A stretch of 64,000 nucleotides of DNA from Sphingobacteriales bacterium. Its GTDB lineage: Bacteria; Bacteroidota; Bacteroidia; UKL13-3. The notes below the pieces were generated by a model, which did no database searches, was not told where the DNA came from, and saw only the letters and a list, made by a program, of their open reading frames with translations. Where the stretch lies: contig JAJTFA010000001.1 in the NCBI GenBank assembly GCA_021299635.1, positions 219,842-283,841 on the forward strand, read 5' to 3'. Made by a program: the position numbers and the translations under genes. Below, piece by piece: positions 54,102 through 63,476 of the stretch (its first letter is position 1; each line of letters opens with the position of its first letter).

Positions 54102-54935
54102 TCATAAAATAAAATATAATAACGGCATCCAGAATATGAGTTCACCCAGTTTTCTGTAAACTTCGTTTTGTTTAAGAGCGGGAGCCAGGTAAAATAAAAG
54201 CAGGTGTGTGCACGCCATTATAACCAATACTTTTACCAGTTTAATAGATGCCGAAAGTGGAAATGACAAAATACAGGCAATTTGAAAAGTGATGATGAAT
54301 GCACCTAGTAACCAAAAAAGCTTAACCGATTGTTTTTTACCCAATACACGAACCCAGGAGAAGCCTGTATCTTCATCAATCTCAATAATGGCATTCATCA
54401 ACAAATTTTGAAATACCACACCCCCAAAGAGGCAGTAAAGCATGAGCCAATCTTTGTTGGGCCAAACATGCAGACCGGGCATCATAAATAAGCCGGATGT
54501 ATATGTGATAGCTACAAAGAGTTCTTTGTTGTAAAACCAGCCCGTTTGTTTTTCCTTATACCACGCAAGCCATAAATATACCAGGCAAAATAAACCAATT
54601 GTAAGGCCGGTAATAAAGAGCCGCATATCAAACCATTTGGTACCGGCAAATAGGCAAATCATACCAAGCATTAGCATCAATCGTTCAATACCCTTTGCAT
54701 GCTGTTTAATAAAAAGGTGCCGCTCTGTGATTATATTGGCATGCTGCCTGCTGTCTATATAATGGTCGGCAAGGTATACCAGCCATGTGGCAGCAGGAAG
54801 GCAGATATGCCAGGACAGGGGCAAATTAATTTGAAATATGTGAGGCAAGGGCAGCATGCAGCAGTATACCCCTATTGTCACATCTATACTTAGGTTGCTA
54901 ATTATTTGGTAATATTGCGATGCTTTTTTAATCAA
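54102..54935 (-). CDS. UbiA-like polytopic membrane protein, unknown substrate
   Basis: About 277 residues with some eight membrane helices. Two acidic motifs suggest a UbiA-type prenyltransferase fold: YLADHYIDSRQ after helix 2 and EIDEDTGFSW in the second half. The classical NDxxDxxxD motif is not fully kept, so activity is uncertain. The reading frame has no upstream ATG. I took the TTG at 54935, which leaves 7 bases to the divergent gene; a TTG at 54965 is also possible and would overlap it. Confidence 0.62.
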   Translation of the reverse strand: MIKKASQYYQIISNLSIDVTIGVYCCMLPLPHIFQINLPLSWHICLPAATWLVYLADHYIDSRQHANIITERHLFIKQHAKGIERLMLMLGMICLFAGTKWFDMRLFITGLTIGLFCLVYLWLAWYKEKQTGWFYNKELFVAITYTSGLFMMPGLHVWPNKDWLMLYCLFGGVVFQNLLMNAIIEIDEDTGFSWVRVLGKKQSVKLFWLLGAFIITFQIACILSFPLSASIKLVKVLVIMACTHLLLFYLAPALKQNEVYRKLGELIFWMPLLYFIL

Positions 54936-54942
54936 AAAAATA

Positions 54943-55458
54943 ATGAGGCATTGGATGCTTTTCAAAATTACACTTTATACAGCATTACTCAGTTTATCTT
55001 TTCATGCATCCGCTCAGGAGAAATCTTATGTGGAGCCTGATGGCTTAAATAACTGGTTTGTTGAGTTAGGGGGAACGGGGTTGTTCTATTCACTTAATTT
55101 CGAGTCAACACTTTACAAGACCGGCAACATGGGCTGGACAGGCAGGGTAGGATTTGCCTATAACCCTGTTAACTATACCTTGCTTAATAAAATAACCCTT
55201 GATAAAAATACGGTAATAGCACCATTTACCACTTCGGTGCTTTGGGGCAGCCGCAAAGAAAAATTAGAACTTGGAGCGGGATTTACGCTCGTTAATAAAG
55301 GTATCTCTGAAAGAGAAGTTATTCCAACAGCAATTCTTGGTTTCAGGGTAGTTGAAATGAACAAGGTTTTTTTCAGGGTTGCCTACACACCTATTATTCG
55401 TGGGGGTGAACTTATACATTGGTATGGTGTAAGTATTGGGCGTAATTTTCGATTGTAA
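54943..55458 (+). CDS. Small predicted outer-membrane beta-barrel protein
   Basis: 171 residues: signal peptide (MRHWMLFKITLYTALL to SAQ, about 1-24), then a glycine- and aromatic-rich sequence with alternating strands (WFVELGGTGLFYSLNFES, GWTGRVGFAYNP, LELGAGFTLV) and a last strand WYGVSIGRNFRL ending close to the C-terminus, as in small outer-membrane barrels. Not assigned to a characterised family. It is convergent with the thioredoxin-fold gene and divergent from the UbiA-like gene. Confidence 0.7.
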   Translation: MRHWMLFKITLYTALLSLSFHASAQEKSYVEPDGLNNWFVELGGTGLFYSLNFESTLYKTGNMGWTGRVGFAYNPVNYTLLNKITLDKNTVIAPFTTSVLWGSRKEKLELGAGFTLVNKGISEREVIPTAILGFRVVEMNKVFFRVAYTPIIRGGELIHWYGVSIGRNFRL

Positions 55459-55490
55459 ATTTATACCTGTTGCCTAACGACTGCCGGTAA

Positions 55491-56792
55491 CTATCTTTGG
55501 TTGTTATTCTCCATTTCGAATGCCTTTAAAAAGTCGTCCGGACTAAGGTTATATTTTCGCAGCCTTCTTTTTTTGCCCAACCACAGGCTGGCCGGTACAC
55601 CTCTTATTTTAAGCATACGATTAATCTCTTTTTTCTTAAAAGCTGCTGTCCAGTTAAGGTTAGCGTACATTCCAAAAATCTTTAATTCATAAGATTTATT
55701 TACATCAATAAAACCAATTACCCTCAGTTTATCGGGATACTTTGCTGCCAGTAATCGCAGCGTGGCAGTATCCTTACTAAAGTTTTTACTGTTAGGGCCG
55801 GTGAAGTAGATGAAAATATCATATTTCCTGAGTTTTTTTATTTTATGAATATTGCCTTCCCAGTCTATGTATTTAAACTTTGGTATTTTTTTCCCTTCAG
55901 GTAAACGCCCCATCTGAAGTTGTTCTGTTAATGATTTTAATACAACATAACTACCCGCAGGGTCAATTTGTAATAGTTCAAACTGTTCACCATCTTTTTC
56001 AATAAATAAATCTTCTTTCTTGCTGGTGATGGTAAAACAACGTAAATCATCCTTACTGTCAAAAATGCTATCTGCCATATTAGCTGTGATCACTTTATCG
56101 GTATCGGCATCATTGAATAATCCATTATTATTTGCATCAAACACTGCAATTTTGAAAGAGTCGTTACCATATTTTACAACACCACTCCGGGTTACAAAGC
56201 GTTGTTCGCGCAGGCAATAATCAATACCGGTAAATTTTCGGTTTGGGTAGTAAAACTGATAATGCTCGGCCAATAATTTTTTGTAAGTGTATTTATTGCC
56301 ATAATTAAATCTGCTAAGTTTGAATGCGAGTTTTGCATTTGGATTATCTGCTCTGCCTAATTCAATCAGGACGGAATCGTTTGCATTAAATACCATAGGT
56401 AATATGCGTGGCGGATTATCATCAGTAAAGTTATAATTATTGTTGGCATCAACATAGAGCAATGGCTCTTTGCTGTTGTAGTTGCATACCAAAACATTTA
56501 CGTATCCCGGATTGTGCGCATTGGGGATGCCCCTAAAATATAAATAGCCATAGGCATAATTGCGGTGTCCGGTTGGCTTAATGATGGATACTTGCTTCGA
56601 TTCGGTTAGGTTTTCAAAATCATTGGTTTCTATGGTATCATTTTCTGTTATAAAAAGTGGCAAAACCAATTCACTCTTATCAAATCGGTCATCCTTCGAC
56701 CATTCATTTAGTTTAACGTAAATCAAATCTTGTTGCGCAAGAAGTGGTTTATGCAGCAACAGAAAGAAGCATAAATAAAGCAACCTGTACAT
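55491..56792 (-). CDS. Exported protein with a cysteine-less thioredoxin-like C-terminal domain
   Basis: 433 residues with a signal peptide (MYRLLYLCFFLLL to LLAQ). The first 280 residues hold calcium-like Asp/Asn-rich turns (VDANNNYNFTDDNPP, DANNNGLFNDADTD), which look like EF-hand or dockerin-type loops by eye. The last 140 residues (about 295-433) follow a TlpA-like thioredoxin fold: IFIYFTGPNSKN takes the place of the WCxxC strand, and RGVPASLWL has the cis-Pro (P400). With GPNS (332-335) where CxxC belongs, it cannot be a thiol oxidoreductase. A TATTTTTG -7 match lies unusually close, 8 bases before the ATG. Function unknown. Confidence 0.72.
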   Translation of the reverse strand: MYRLLYLCFFLLLHKPLLAQQDLIYVKLNEWSKDDRFDKSELVLPLFITENDTIETNDFENLTESKQVSIIKPTGHRNYAYGYLYFRGIPNAHNPGYVNVLVCNYNSKEPLLYVDANNNYNFTDDNPPRILPMVFNANDSVLIELGRADNPNAKLAFKLSRFNYGNKYTYKKLLAEHYQFYYPNRKFTGIDYCLREQRFVTRSGVVKYGNDSFKIAVFDANNNGLFNDADTDKVITANMADSIFDSKDDLRCFTITSKKEDLFIEKDGEQFELLQIDPAGSYVVLKSLTEQLQMGRLPEGKKIPKFKYIDWEGNIHKIKKLRKYDIFIYFTGPNSKNFSKDTATLRLLAAKYPDKLRVIGFIDVNKSYELKIFGMYANLNWTAAFKKKEINRMLKIRGVPASLWLGKKRRLRKYNLSPDDFLKAFEMENNNQR

Positions 56793-56859
56793 TACTGCTC
56801 AAAAATAGCAAAGCCTATCACAAAAACGATGCATTGGTAATACAAACCGGTAACCGGGC

Positions 56860-56892
56860 ATAAAAAAAGCCTGAACGCAGGATTCAGGCTTT
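56860..56892 (-). terminator. Intrinsic terminator of the peroxiredoxin gene
   Basis: Ten-base stem AAAGCCTGAA/TTCAGGCTTT with a 7-base loop and a T-run on the minus strand. It shares the AAAGCCTG...GGCTTTTTT form with the hairpins near tRNA-Pro. Confidence 0.88.
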
Positions 56893-56909
56893 CTTATTTA
56901 AATTATTGT

Positions 56910-57554
56910 TTAATGTGTTGAGAGATATGAAGCCACACCTTCTGCATTGTCCTTCATGCCATCTTTACCTTTTTCCCAGTTGGCAGGGCAAACTTCGCCT
57001 TTTTCTTCAAAGAACTGAAGGGCATCAATCATACGCAAAGCTTCATCGATACTGCGGCCAAGCGGTAAATCATTTACAACCTGATGGCGTACAATGCCAT
57101 TTTTATCAATTAAAAACAAGCCACGGTAAGCTACTGCAGCTTCGCCTTGATTTCCAACCCATATCATATTTCCTTCATCGTCATAATCGTAATGCCCGGC
57201 TAATACTCCGTAATTCAATGCAATTGTTTTGTTTACATCGGCCACCAGCGGATATTTTACGCCTTCAATACCTCCGTCATTTTGCGGTGTATTGAGCCAG
57301 GCCCAATGCGAAAATTTAGAGTCGATGGAACAACCCACCACCTGCACATTGCGGTCTTCAAAGTCTTTAATTCTCCTTTGAAAAGCAATAATTTCCGTTG
57401 GACAAACAAAAGTAAAGTCTAACGGATAGAAATAGAACACTACATGTTTTTTACCGATGTACTGCTCTAATGAGAAATCTTCTACAAATTCTCCTCCATC
57501 CACTACAGCATCTGCCTTAAATGAAGGGGCCTTTTTTCCTACTAGCATTGTCAT
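56910..57554 (-). CDS. Typical 2-Cys peroxiredoxin (AhpC/Prx1 type)
   Basis: Reduces hydrogen and organic peroxides. 214 residues. The peroxidatic Cys51 is in FTFVCPTEI, and the resolving Cys189 in GEVCPANW; the C-terminal extension after it is complete. The longer C-terminus places it with Prx1/Tsa-type proteins of this phylum and not with the shorter AhpC paired with AhpF, which is not adjacent. The start ATG at 57554 is backed by an AGGAG site 9 bases upstream; a second ATG two codons on is less likely. Confidence 0.94.
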   Translation of the reverse strand: MTMLVGKKAPSFKADAVVDGGEFVEDFSLEQYIGKKHVVFYFYPLDFTFVCPTEIIAFQRRIKDFEDRNVQVVGCSIDSKFSHWAWLNTPQNDGGIEGVKYPLVADVNKTIALNYGVLAGHYDYDDEGNMIWVGNQGEAAVAYRGLFLIDKNGIVRHQVVNDLPLGRSIDEALRMIDALQFFEEKGEVCPANWEKGKDGMKDNAEGVASYLSTH

Positions 57555-57650
57555 ATTAATTATCTCCTATAAATTATTTAATAGTTCTATAACGGCAATT
57601 GAGCCGTCAAAGTTTTAAAAAAAATGAGAAAAGAGTTAGAGTAGAAAAAT

Positions 57651-58943
57651 TTAACCATTCATTAAATCTTCAATATTTTCTGCCTCAATCGGAATATGTT
57701 CCATTAAGTCGGTGCATCCGTTCTCTGTAATGAGTATTTCATTTTCCAAACGAATGCCAATTCCTTCCTCAGGAATATATATACCGGGCTCACAGCTAAA
57801 CATCATCCCGACTTGCATGGGTTCATAGCGCATTCCTACATCATGCACATCCAGTCCGAGGAAATGGGAAGTGCCATGCATATAATATTTTTTAAACGCA
57901 GGCCATGCAGGATTTTGCTTTTTGATATCTGATTCGGTTAATAGACCTAACCCTATTAATTCCTGCTCCATTACTTTGCACACCTCATTGTGATACTCCA
58001 TGAGTAAAATTCCGGGTTTCAGCATTTTCTTCGCTTCACGCATTACCCGCAATACAGCATTATAAACTTCTTTTTGCCTTTTGGTAAATTTACCATTTAC
58101 AGGAAAGGTGCGTGTCATATCGCTGATGTAATTGCCGTATTCTGCACCTGTATCAAGCAGCAATAGGTCTCCGTCTTTGCAGGTGGCGGCATTATCGGTG
58201 TAGTGCAGCACGCATGCATTTTTACCCGATGCCACAATTGGGGTAAAGGCATGTCCGGTAGCGCCATTCCTGATAAATTCATGAATCACCTCTGCTTCAA
58301 CCTCAAACTCACGAACACCGGGCTTAACAAATTTAAGAACCCGTAAAAACATCTGACCTGAAAGATTTACCGCCTTTTTCATGTAAGCTACTTCTAGTGG
58401 ATGTTTAATGGAGCGTAGTCTTTGCATAATTGGAGCTGAACGCTCAAACTCATGCAAGGGAAATTTCTGACGCACTTGAAGCGCAAAAGTCAAATCTTTA
58501 TAAGCTGCATTATTGGATGCTCGGTCATTTTCATTTGTATTTAAATAAATGCGTTCAGCCATATTGAATACGGCACGCATTAACCCGTCAAACTCATCTA
58601 TCCAAAAAATATTTTTGATGCCCGAAACTGCGGCTGCCTCTTCTTTGGTGTATTTATGTCCGTCCCAAACAGCAATTTGCTCATTGGTTTTTTTAATAAA
58701 TAATGCCTCGCGATAGGTTTCTAACGGGCAATCAGGGAATAGCACCAACGCACATTCTTCCTGATCGATACCGGATAGCCAAAACATATCACTATTCTGT
58801 TTAAACTCATAGTTGGCATCACCATTACGTGGCATCACCTCGTTACTTTGAAAAACAGCAACTGATTTTGGCTTTAGCTGAGCAGCAAAGCGTTTACGAT
58901 TTTCAATAAACAATGAGGCTTCAATGAGTTGATAACGTTTCAT
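57651..58943 (-). CDS. pepP: Xaa-Pro aminopeptidase (aminopeptidase P)
   Basis: 430 residues, a cytoplasmic M24 peptidase that removes N-terminal residues before proline. The N-terminal creatinase-like domain holds VAVFQSNEVMPRNGD. The metal ligands follow the M24B order: both Asp in LLLDTGAEYGNYISDMTRTF, His in HGTSHFLGLDVHDVG, and two Glu in CEPGIYIPEEG and RLENEILITENG. The enzyme looks intact. A small hairpin (ACGGC/GCCGT near 57592-57607) lies after its stop but has no T-run. It is transcribed separately from the rodA cluster, with a 35-base gap to rodA. Confidence 0.94.
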   Translation of the reverse strand: MKRYQLIEASLFIENRKRFAAQLKPKSVAVFQSNEVMPRNGDANYEFKQNSDMFWLSGIDQEECALVLFPDCPLETYREALFIKKTNEQIAVWDGHKYTKEEAAAVSGIKNIFWIDEFDGLMRAVFNMAERIYLNTNENDRASNNAAYKDLTFALQVRQKFPLHEFERSAPIMQRLRSIKHPLEVAYMKKAVNLSGQMFLRVLKFVKPGVREFEVEAEVIHEFIRNGATGHAFTPIVASGKNACVLHYTDNAATCKDGDLLLLDTGAEYGNYISDMTRTFPVNGKFTKRQKEVYNAVLRVMREAKKMLKPGILLMEYHNEVCKVMEQELIGLGLLTESDIKKQNPAWPAFKKYYMHGTSHFLGLDVHDVGMRYEPMQVGMMFSCEPGIYIPEEGIGIRLENEILITENGCTDLMEHIPIEAENIEDLMNG

Positions 58944-58978
58944 TTCTAGTGATTTTTGTATTGCAACAATAGCAATAA

Positions 58979-60253
58979 TTATTCAAAAGCACCCCTTAAT
59001 TCATTCAATCTGTTAGAGTCAAGGCGAATGAAAATAAACAACAGTACTGTAAAACTGAGTAAGGCAGATCCTCCGTAGCTAAAGAACGGTAAAGGTATTC
59101 CTATAACGGGTACCAGGCCAAGTGTCATCCCGATATTGATAGCAAAATGGAAGAAAAGGATTCCCGCTACGCAATAGCCATAAATGCGGTTAAATTTGTA
59201 GCGCTGCCTTTCTGCCAGATATAGAATTCGCCATAGCAGCAACAGGTAGATGGCGATAAAAGAAACGGAGCCAACAAATCCGTATTCTTCTCCGATGGTA
59301 CAAAAAATAAAGTCGGTACTTTGCTCTGGCACAAAGCGAAATTTATTCTGTGTTCCTTCCAAAAATCCTTTACCCCATAAGCCTCCTGAACCAATTGCTA
59401 TTTTTGATTGCTGCACGTTATATCCCGCTCCTTTCAGGTCAACTTCCTTCCCAAGCAACACATTGATACGTGAGCGTTGATGAGGCTGCAGGATATTTTC
59501 AAATGCATAATCAACTGAGCTTACAAAACCCATCATTAGCAACGCAACGCTCCATACGATCAGAATATTCCGTTTATTTCTTCTAATAACCAGCATAAAT
59601 AAACCTGCCATCACTGCAATAGCAATAATTAAATAAATAGGTGGCACCAGCAGTGCAAGCACAGCGAAAACTGCCACCATAAAGCCAATAAATAAGAAGT
59701 AGCCCGGCAACCCTTCCCTGTATAAAACAAAAATAAATGAGGCAAAAACCAGCGCACTGCCTGTTTCATTTTGCAGGAGGATAATTGCCATTGGTAGCAG
59801 CAGCAGAAACGCGCTCACATATTGAATTTTTTTGTCAGAGAATTTTACATTGTATCCACCCAGAAATTTGGCAAGTGCAAGAGCAGTTCCGAATTTGGCG
59901 AACTCGGCAGGCTGCATTCTAAACCCACCAATTTCAATCCATGAGCTGGAGCCCTTAACGGTTGTACCCAGAATCAAAACAGCTATCAGCATGAGGATAG
60001 TTATTCCGTAAATAGGGTATGCAAATGCATAAAAAAACTTTTCATCAACCAGCAAAATAAGTAGGCCAATAAATACAGAAATTCCTATCCATACCAATTG
60101 CCTACCATAATTTTGAGTGGTATCAAAAATATCAGGGTGCGTTTCTTTATACACCGAAGCGTATATGCAAAACAGACCTGCTGTTACAAACACAAAATAA
60201 ATGACCAGCGTAAGCCAATCAATGCTTGACGATTTGGGTTGTTGCGGAGTCAT
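58979..60253 (-). CDS. rodA: SEDS-family peptidoglycan glycosyltransferase RodA
   Basis: Polymerises lipid II in the elongation machinery together with PBP2. 424 residues, about ten helices. Family marks: GSSSWIEIGGFRMQPAEFAK (about 105-124), LLLPMAIILLQNETGSALV (about 152-170) with the catalytic-loop Glu, GSGGLWGKGFLEGTQ (about 285-299), and FFSYGGSALLS near 395. The first 11 codons overlap the 3' end of mrdA by 35 bases; no later ATG fits, so the overlap seems real. Confidence 0.95.
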   Translation of the reverse strand: MTPQQPKSSSIDWLTLVIYFVFVTAGLFCIYASVYKETHPDIFDTTQNYGRQLVWIGISVFIGLLILLVDEKFFYAFAYPIYGITILMLIAVLILGTTVKGSSSWIEIGGFRMQPAEFAKFGTALALAKFLGGYNVKFSDKKIQYVSAFLLLLPMAIILLQNETGSALVFASFIFVLYREGLPGYFLFIGFMVAVFAVLALLVPPIYLIIAIAVMAGLFMLVIRRNKRNILIVWSVALLMMGFVSSVDYAFENILQPHQRSRINVLLGKEVDLKGAGYNVQQSKIAIGSGGLWGKGFLEGTQNKFRFVPEQSTDFIFCTIGEEYGFVGSVSFIAIYLLLLWRILYLAERQRYKFNRIYGYCVAGILFFHFAINIGMTLGLVPVIGIPLPFFSYGGSALLSFTVLLFIFIRLDSNRLNELRGAFE

Positions 60254-62075
60254 TTTTATGAATGAGATTAGCTTTTAACATGCGATCCAATAAATACGTT
60301 CTGGTATCATGCTTACCTGTAAGGTATTGTTCTATCATGAGGCTGGCAATGGGGGCAGCCCAAGTAGCTCCAAATCCGGAGTTTTCTACCAAAACGGCAA
60401 TGGCAATCTTAGGATTTTCACGCGGGGCAAAGGCAAAAAATACAGAGTGGTCTTTTCCATGTGGGTTTTGTGCAGTTCCGGTTTTGCCGCAAATTACAAT
60501 ACCAGGTATGGCGGCAATTCTTCCGGTACCTCTTTCAATTACATCCTGCATGCCATCAATTACTACGTCAAAGTATGCTGTATCTACTGTGGTGTGGTGT
60601 TTATTTTGGTATTCGGGGTTTGGATTTGGTTTGCCATTAATTGTTTTAACAATATGTGGTGTTACGTAATAACCTTTATTTGCAACAATAGCCGTTGCAT
60701 TTGCCATTTGCAATGGAGTGATACCAAGTTCTCCCTGGCCTATGGCAAGAGAAATGGTGGTTGATGATTTCCAGCGGTATCTGCCATATACTTTATCGTA
60801 ATAGGTAGTGGGAGGTAAAAAGCCTTTGCCTTCTCCAAAAATATCAACGCCTAATTTCTTGCCAATTCCAAAACTGGATATATGATCATACCATTTTTTA
60901 TATGCAGCTTCAGCATTTGGATAAGCATTGTTATCAATTACAGTGCGGTACACATTACAGAAATAGGCATTACAGGAAACGGCTACGGCACCGCGGAGTG
61001 GCAGAGGGGCAGGGTGTGGATGGCAACCAACGGTTAGCCCGCCCATGTGATATCCACCGGCACAACCATAAGCAGTAGATGGATATAAGACTTTTTCCTG
61101 CTGTCCAACCAATGCCATTATTACCTTGAAAATGGAGCCGGGAGGATAGGGAGCGGCTAATGGCCTATTAAAAAGCGGTTTCGCGGGGTCTTTTAGCAAA
61201 CGCATATAATTATTGCCGCGCTCTCTCCCAATAAATAAATTAGGATCATATGTAGGAGAGCTAACCAGTGCAAGTAACTCACCGCTGCCAGGCTCTATGG
61301 CTACTATGCTTCCTACTTTGTTCATCATCAATTGTTCGCCTAATGCCTGCAACTTTTGATCGATACTCAGGGTAATATTTTGACCTGCTACTGCAGGCGT
61401 ATCAAACTGCCCATCTTTATAGCGGCCTTGTGTGCGATTTTTGGAATCAACTAAAATATACCTTACCCCTTTTTTACCTCGAAGCACCTGCTCATAGGAT
61501 CTTTCCACACCACTTATTCCAATAAAGTCGCCCATGCGATAATAGCCTTCCGAATTTTCAATTTCACGGTCGGTTACCTCGCCAATATAACCCATGATGT
61601 GTGCAGCATTGCTATGGCGGTATTTACGGTCTGTCCTTACCTCAACATAAAAACCCTGAAAGTCATATAGCTTTTCCTGAAATGCTGCGTAGGTTGGAAT
61701 GGTTAACTGCTTTTCGAAAACAGAAGGTCTGTATGGGGCATAGCCAACCCCTCTTTTTATTTTCTCAAATCTTTGCAAAAATCCTTCATTGGTTATTCCC
61801 AATACACGGCAAAATTCATTTGTGTCTAGATTTTTAACCTGTTCAGGTATCACAATCAAATCATAAATGGCATCATTATATACCAACAACTCTCCCTTGC
61901 GATCATAAATTAATCCTCGAGCAGGATAAATGGTTTGCTCCTGCAAAACGTTTTGTTGTGCAGAGCGCAGGTAAGTATCATCCATCAATTGCAATACAAC
62001 CAGCCTAACAACGTATATTATGGCAACTGTGCTGAATATGCCAAACAGGATATAGCGTTTAATCTGATTATCCAT
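60219..62075 (-). CDS. mrdA: Penicillin-binding protein 2 (elongation transpeptidase)
   Basis: Class B penicillin-binding protein that cross-links peptidoglycan during elongation. 618 residues: one N-terminal membrane helix (about 10-29), the dimerisation domain (about 50-210), then the transpeptidase domain. The active-site Ser is in PPGSIFKV near residue 313, the SxN motif is in AVSCNAYF near 370, and the KTGTAQ motif near 530. The 618-residue length is normal. Overlaps mreD upstream by 8 bases and rodA downstream by 35. Confidence 0.96.
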   Translation of the reverse strand: MDNQIKRYILFGIFSTVAIIYVVRLVVLQLMDDTYLRSAQQNVLQEQTIYPARGLIYDRKGELLVYNDAIYDLIVIPEQVKNLDTNEFCRVLGITNEGFLQRFEKIKRGVGYAPYRPSVFEKQLTIPTYAAFQEKLYDFQGFYVEVRTDRKYRHSNAAHIMGYIGEVTDREIENSEGYYRMGDFIGISGVERSYEQVLRGKKGVRYILVDSKNRTQGRYKDGQFDTPAVAGQNITLSIDQKLQALGEQLMMNKVGSIVAIEPGSGELLALVSSPTYDPNLFIGRERGNNYMRLLKDPAKPLFNRPLAAPYPPGSIFKVIMALVGQQEKVLYPSTAYGCAGGYHMGGLTVGCHPHPAPLPLRGAVAVSCNAYFCNVYRTVIDNNAYPNAEAAYKKWYDHISSFGIGKKLGVDIFGEGKGFLPPTTYYDKVYGRYRWKSSTTISLAIGQGELGITPLQMANATAIVANKGYYVTPHIVKTINGKPNPNPEYQNKHHTTVDTAYFDVVIDGMQDVIERGTGRIAAIPGIVICGKTGTAQNPHGKDHSVFFAFAPRENPKIAIAVLVENSGFGATWAAPIASLMIEQYLTGKHDTRTYLLDRMLKANLIHKNDSATTQIVKH

Positions 62076-62589
62076 TTCTTACTTTACTCCTGTAAAATAA
62101 CAGCTGGCCGGTAATAATAAGCAATAGGGTAATAAGTGTGCTAATCAGCACCCTTAACATGGTTGAAAAAAATTCGCTGAAACCGTAAATTTCTAAAAAG
62201 AATAATACAAGGTGGTGTGTAAAAATAAGAGAGAAGGCATAAACAGTAAACCACACAATTCCTTTTTGTGATACTGATGGAGTCAATCTTCCTTCAAGAT
62301 CTTCTTTTGTTGTGGTTGCATTAAGATAGTGAATGCGCAAATAGCCCATGAGCGTAGTGGCAGCCATATGCAGACCCGGTGTGCTGGAAAATGCATCCAT
62401 GAGCATGCCTGTTAAAAAAGAGATGAGTACCATCTGCCAGGGTTTAACAGTTACCGGAAGCATTAAGACAAAAGCAACATAAATATACGGATTGATGGAG
62501 CTGCTCAGTTCAATATTATTTATTACCAGCAACTGAATAAGCAGCAGTACAAATAATCTTAGTAGATATGTTCCTAAATCAAATATCAA
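62068..62589 (-). CDS. mreD: Rod shape-determining protein MreD
   Basis: 173 residues, five to six membrane helices, the usual size of MreD. It links MreC and the PBP2-RodA pair in the inner membrane. MreD sequences are poorly conserved; the assignment rests on size, topology and position between mreC and mrdA. The start overlaps the mreC stop by four bases (ATGA). Confidence 0.9.
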   Translation of the reverse strand: MIFDLGTYLLRLFVLLLIQLLVINNIELSSSINPYIYVAFVLMLPVTVKPWQMVLISFLTGMLMDAFSSTPGLHMAATTLMGYLRIHYLNATTTKEDLEGRLTPSVSQKGIVWFTVYAFSLIFTHHLVLFFLEIYGFSEFFSTMLRVLISTLITLLLIITGQLLFYRSKVRNG

Positions 62590-63413
62590 TTTTTTAAAGT
62601 GCTTTCCAGTGTCTGCTGTTCTTGTTTGAGTAAATTCCTTATTACATACACTGTTGAAACCATCGAGAAATCAGTGAACAACTCAACTTTGATGGTATGA
62701 AAGTTATCACCGGCATCCAATGTATGCGAATATATTTTTCCGATAGGAATTCCTTCCGGGAAAATAGTGGAGTAGTTGCTGGTTATAATTAAATCATTTG
62801 TTGCAACAGGTACATGTTTGTTTACATCAAGCAGGCGTGCTATACGCGGATCTGCTCCATCCCAAACCAAAGAACCGAATGCTCCGTTTTTCTTAACCTT
62901 AGCACTTATTTTACAATTATTATTGAGCAAGGAAAGTACGGTGCAATAGCGTGGTGATACGCTCAGTACAATACCAACAATTCCGCTCTCACTGATTACC
63001 CCCATCTGCGGTTCAATGCCATGCAAGCTTCCTCTATTAAGGGTTATGTAGTTGTTTCTTTTGGTAACAGAATTATTTACCACCATTGCAGCGATATATT
63101 CATACTGCTGTTTATATAGTGAATCGTTAATATTTTTTACAGTTAAGCCATTCTGATAGTATGAAGAGAATAATTGCGATCTGAGTTTTGCATTTTCAAT
63201 CTGAAGGCTGTCATTCATCCTTCTTAAGCTAAAATACTGCTGTGTATTGCTAACCGCACTATAGAAGGAACTCGTTGCTCCGGTTGTATAATTTACAAAG
63301 CTGGCTTTTTGATAATGATTGAAGCGATATATTATGATGAAAGAGAAAATCTCTAACCCGAAAAACATAAAAAACACATAATACTTTGAAATAAAAAATA
63401 TCAGGTTTCTCAT
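62586..63413 (-). CDS. mreC: Rod shape-determining protein MreC
   Basis: 275 residues: membrane anchor (about 8-28), a coiled coil (about 60-90), and the double beta-barrel domain of MreC (about 110-265), with YITLNRGSLHGIEPQMGVIS and GIVGIVLSV as family marks. It binds PBP2 in the periplasm and activates elongation. 63 bases separate it from mreB; no terminator is seen in that gap. Confidence 0.93.
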   Translation of the reverse strand: MRNLIFFISKYYVFFMFFGLEIFSFIIIYRFNHYQKASFVNYTTGATSSFYSAVSNTQQYFSLRRMNDSLQIENAKLRSQLFSSYYQNGLTVKNINDSLYKQQYEYIAAMVVNNSVTKRNNYITLNRGSLHGIEPQMGVISESGIVGIVLSVSPRYCTVLSLLNNNCKISAKVKKNGAFGSLVWDGADPRIARLLDVNKHVPVATNDLIITSNYSTIFPEGIPIGKIYSHTLDAGDNFHTIKVELFTDFSMVSTVYVIRNLLKQEQQTLESTLKN

Positions 63414-63476
63414 GAGTTACATGCAATTTTACATCAGCGGGTATGTTGTTAAGGCTGCCCACTGCATAAAAAATTA

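Noticed and set aside
56906..57295. 129-residue open frame antisense to the peroxiredoxin gene
   Set aside because: Fully covered by the conserved peroxiredoxin; His- and Cys-rich content looks like a mirror of its codons.
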